Assembly (NCBI GenBank): GCA_965227155.1 | Contig: OZ245731.1 | Location: 744,001 to 808,000, forward strand | Reading direction: 5' to 3' | DNA length: 64,000 nucleotides | Source of the DNA: UBA6059 sp965227155 | GTDB taxonomy: Bacteria; Bacteroidota; Bacteroidia; Cytophagales; Cyclobacteriaceae | Shown: piece after piece, positions 61,922 to 64,000 of the stretch | How the letters are laid out: every line of letters starts with the position of its first letter | Position numbering within the stretch: the first letter of the stretch is position 1 | Notes under the pieces: generated by a model | Told to the model about the DNA's origin: nothing | Database searches by the model: none | The model's input: only the letters and a program-made list of their open reading frames with translations | Translations under genes and position numbers: made by a program

Positions 61922-64000
61922 ATGAAGATTTCCCTAAACTGGTTGAAAAAATATATTGACCTACCTGAAAGTGAGGAAGAAATAAGCCAACTGCTTACTG
62001 CAACCGGCCTTGAAGTAGAAGGCCTTGAGCAATTTGAAAAATTTGAAGGTGGCCTTGAGGGGTTGGTAATTGGTGAAGTCATTACCTGTGAGCTTCATCC
62101 CAATGCTGATAAGCTTAAAGTTACTACAGTAGATATTGGTGCTGAGGAATTGTCACCTATTGTTTGTGGTGCACCCAATGTGGCTGCCGGCCAAAAAGTC
62201 ATTGTTGCTACAGTGGGCACTACGCTTTATCCTTTTGAAGGAGACTCTTTTAAGATTAAAAAAGCCAAAATCAGAGGCGAGGTTTCTGAAGGTATGATCT
62301 GTGCAGAAGATGAAATAGGCCTGGGTCCCGATCATGATGGCATTATGGTTTTGAATACAGATTTGCCTAATGGCACACCTGCTGCAGAATATCTGGAAAA
62401 TTACAGTGATACAGTTTTTGAAATAGGCCTCACCCCCAACCGCTCAGATGCTATATCTCATTTGGGAGTAGCAAGAGACCTTAAGGCAGTGCTCGACCGA
62501 GATTTACAGCTACCTGATATTGCTATTGAAATTCCCTCTGCTCCTTGCCCTGTTGAGGTGAAAGTTGAGAACAAAGAGGCTTGTCCCAGGTATTCCGGAT
62601 TGGTTATCAAAAACTTAAAGGTGGCAGATTCGCCTGAATGGCTTCAAAATGCACTGAAAGCTATAGGTTTAAGCCCTATCAATAATGTTGTGGACATTAC
62701 TAATTACGTGCTGCATGCCATTGGACAGCCGCTTCATGCATTTGATCAAAACAAGATTACCGGTAACAATGTCATTGTAAGAACCTTAGACGAAGGCACT
62801 ATATTCACTACCCTTGATGAGGTGGAAAGAAAACTAAAGGCCAACGATCTGATGATCTGCAACGCTGATAAACCAATGTGTATTGGCGGAGTATTTGGCG
62901 GTATCGAATCGGGTGTAACAGAATCAACGACTTCCATATTTCTGGAAAGCGCCTATTTCTCAGCAGATTACATCAGAAAAACAGCTCAGCATCACCAGCT
63001 CAAGACAGATGCCTCTTTTCGCTTTGAAAGAGGCACAGACCCGAATAATACGCTATTCGGTCTTAAATTGGCCACAAAGCTTCTCATTGAAATATGTGGT
63101 GGTCAAATAGATGGTGGGCTGGTAGATATCTATGATGAGCCCATCGAGCCTGCCAAAATTCAAATGCAATACAAGAATATTGATAGGCTTATTGGCAAAT
63201 CACTAGACCGGGCATTGATCAAAAACATCCTTCAGCATCTGGATTTTGAGGTTTCCAATGAATCTGATATGGGGTTTATAGCTGCCGCCCCAACCTACCG
63301 GGTTGATGTGACACGGGAAGCTGATGTAATAGAAGAGATCCTTAGGATATATGGGTATGATAATGTAGAGATCTCCAGCCAGCTAGGCAGCGATTTTATT
63401 GCTGATTTCCCGCAGGTCGATAGTCATATCAACCGGGAAAAAATAGCTGATTTGCTCACTGCCAACGGCTTCAATGAGATTTTCACCAATTCACTGACAA
63501 ACCCCGATTATACAGAAAACACCAACATCTGGCCGGTAGAAGAGAATGTAACCATTCTAAACAAGCTTTCTGAAGAACTGGGTGTGATGCGGCAAACTTT
63601 ACTGTTCACAGGTTTAGAGTCCATTCGATATAATGTGAGCCACAGGCAAACGGATCTCAAATTCTTTGAGTTTGGCAACACCTATCGTCTACATGCAAAA
63701 AAATATGAAGAGGAGCATGTACTTGCATTGTTTATGACAGGTAATGCTACCCGTGAGCATTGGTCACAGGAACAAAAGCCCGTAGACTTTTTCCAGCTAA
63801 GCCATATTGTCAATAAGATCATTGACCTGGCGGGAGTCCATAACATCGATAGTGATCCAGAGGTGCCAGCCTATTTACAATATGGATTGGTGTACAAAAT
63901 CGGAAAGAAGATATTAGCCACCTTTGGTAAGTTAAAAGACAGTATTGGCAAGGAAATGGGCATAAAGCAGCCTGTATTTTACGCAGAGATCAACTGGGAA
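61922..64000 (+). CDS. pheT: Phenylalanine-tRNA ligase beta subunit (3' end outside window)
   Basis: An ATG at 61922 opens a frame of 693 codons that runs off the window without a stop; full PheT is about 800 residues. The start KISLNWLKKYIDLP, the tRNA-binding domain (about 40-150: VIGEVITCELHPNADKLKVT, CGAPNVAAGQKVIVA, SEGMICAEDEIGL) and the B3/B4 editing region (VVDITNYVLHAIGQPLHAFD) are clear. The B5 region (EEILRIYGYDNVE) and the start of the catalytic-like core (LGVMRQTLL) are also clear. The enzyme charges tRNA-Phe and edits mischarged Tyr-tRNA. The alpha subunit gene is not in the window, so pheS and pheT are not adjacent here on the left side. Confidence 0.97.
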   Translation, partial: MKISLNWLKKYIDLPESEEEISQLLTATGLEVEGLEQFEKFEGGLEGLVIGEVITCELHPNADKLKVTTVDIGAEELSPIVCGAPNVAAGQKVIVATVGTTLYPFEGDSFKIKKAKIRGEVSEGMICAEDEIGLGPDHDGIMVLNTDLPNGTPAAEYLENYSDTVFEIGLTPNRSDAISHLGVARDLKAVLDRDLQLPDIAIEIPSAPCPVEVKVENKEACPRYSGLVIKNLKVADSPEWLQNALKAIGLSPINNVVDITNYVLHAIGQPLHAFDQNKITGNNVIVRTLDEGTIFTTLDEVERKLKANDLMICNADKPMCIGGVFGGIESGVTESTTSIFLESAYFSADYIRKTAQHHQLKTDASFRFERGTDPNNTLFGLKLATKLLIEICGGQIDGGLVDIYDEPIEPAKIQMQYKNIDRLIGKSLDRALIKNILQHLDFEVSNESDMGFIAAAPTYRVDVTREADVIEEILRIYGYDNVEISSQLGSDFIADFPQVDSHINREKIADLLTANGFNEIFTNSLTNPDYTENTNIWPVEENVTILNKLSEELGVMRQTLLFTGLESIRYNVSHRQTDLKFFEFGNTYRLHAKKYEEEHVLALFMTGNATREHWSQEQKPVDFFQLSHIVNKIIDLAGVHNIDSDPEVPAYLQYGLVYKIGKKILATFGKLKDSIGKEMGIKQPVFYAEINWE

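Noticed and set aside
1..64000. tRNA, rRNA or riboswitch genes
   Set aside because: I saw no cloverleaf with a CCA-type end, no rRNA signature and no conserved riboswitch core by eye. A covariance-model search would be needed to exclude small ones.

Overview
The window is a chromosomal segment of a Bacteroidota bacterium, most likely a gliding, Cytophagales-like marine or soil organism. Grounds: type IX secretion (T9SS) proteins (PorU-like sortase, PorV-like barrel, PorP/SprF), T9SS type A and type B C-terminal sorting domains, a giant SprB-like surface protein, Bacteroidota-type promoters (TTTG-N19-TAnnTTTG before rpsT), tandem PspC plus DUF2807 proteins, and weak Shine-Dalgarno sequences. 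Species and genus cannot be named from the sequence alone.

Layout. 1-1480: AT-rich edge with the start of a secreted protein (minus strand), a decayed IS1595-type transposase tail, and a two-gene pair ending in a DUF2335 membrane protein. 1486-7594 (minus): operon of a PorV2-like barrel and a PorU2-like C25 sortase. 7856-14679 (plus): PadR regulator with a tandem PspC/DUF2807 membrane protein, a beta-CASP metallo-beta-lactamase protein, and an ECF sigma / putative anti-sigma / outer-membrane barrel trio. 15150-18089 (minus): Bor-like lipoprotein, a non-catalytic GH2-type sugar-binding protein, a small exported protein made of two sorting-domain-like modules, and a YdjM-like membrane protein. 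18168-45056 (minus): giant 7954-residue adhesin, PorP/SprF and a TPR-PD40-OmpA protein, apparently one operon for export and anchoring of a type B cargo. 45307-48745: small membrane protein, sulfide:quinone-reductase-like flavoprotein with an overlooked 52-residue ORF behind it, a lipoprotein cytochrome c, and a DUF1080 lipoprotein. 48775-54981 (minus): 2068-residue secreted GH13 alpha-amylase with a type A sorting domain. 55259-59839: SDR oxidoreductase, an SdpI-family gene split by a frameshift at an A7 run, a PhoB/PhoR-like two-component pair, and an ECF-type sigma factor with a small membrane protein. 60162-64000 (plus): rpsT, radC, a DUF1684 protein and the first 693 codons of pheT.

The most striking structure is inside the giant adhesin. 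A 2442-bp (814-residue, seven Calx-beta domains) unit is repeated three times with near identity, plus a diverged fourth copy. Sequence variants alternate A-B-A-B between units, so the array is a higher-order repeat with an effective 4884-bp period, as expected from recent unequal exchange. The second is the SdpI-family gene, whose two halves match one family across a canonical A-AAA-AAA slippery site. A third is a shared ATCATATGAT palindrome core in two leaders, before padR and before the flavoprotein gene.
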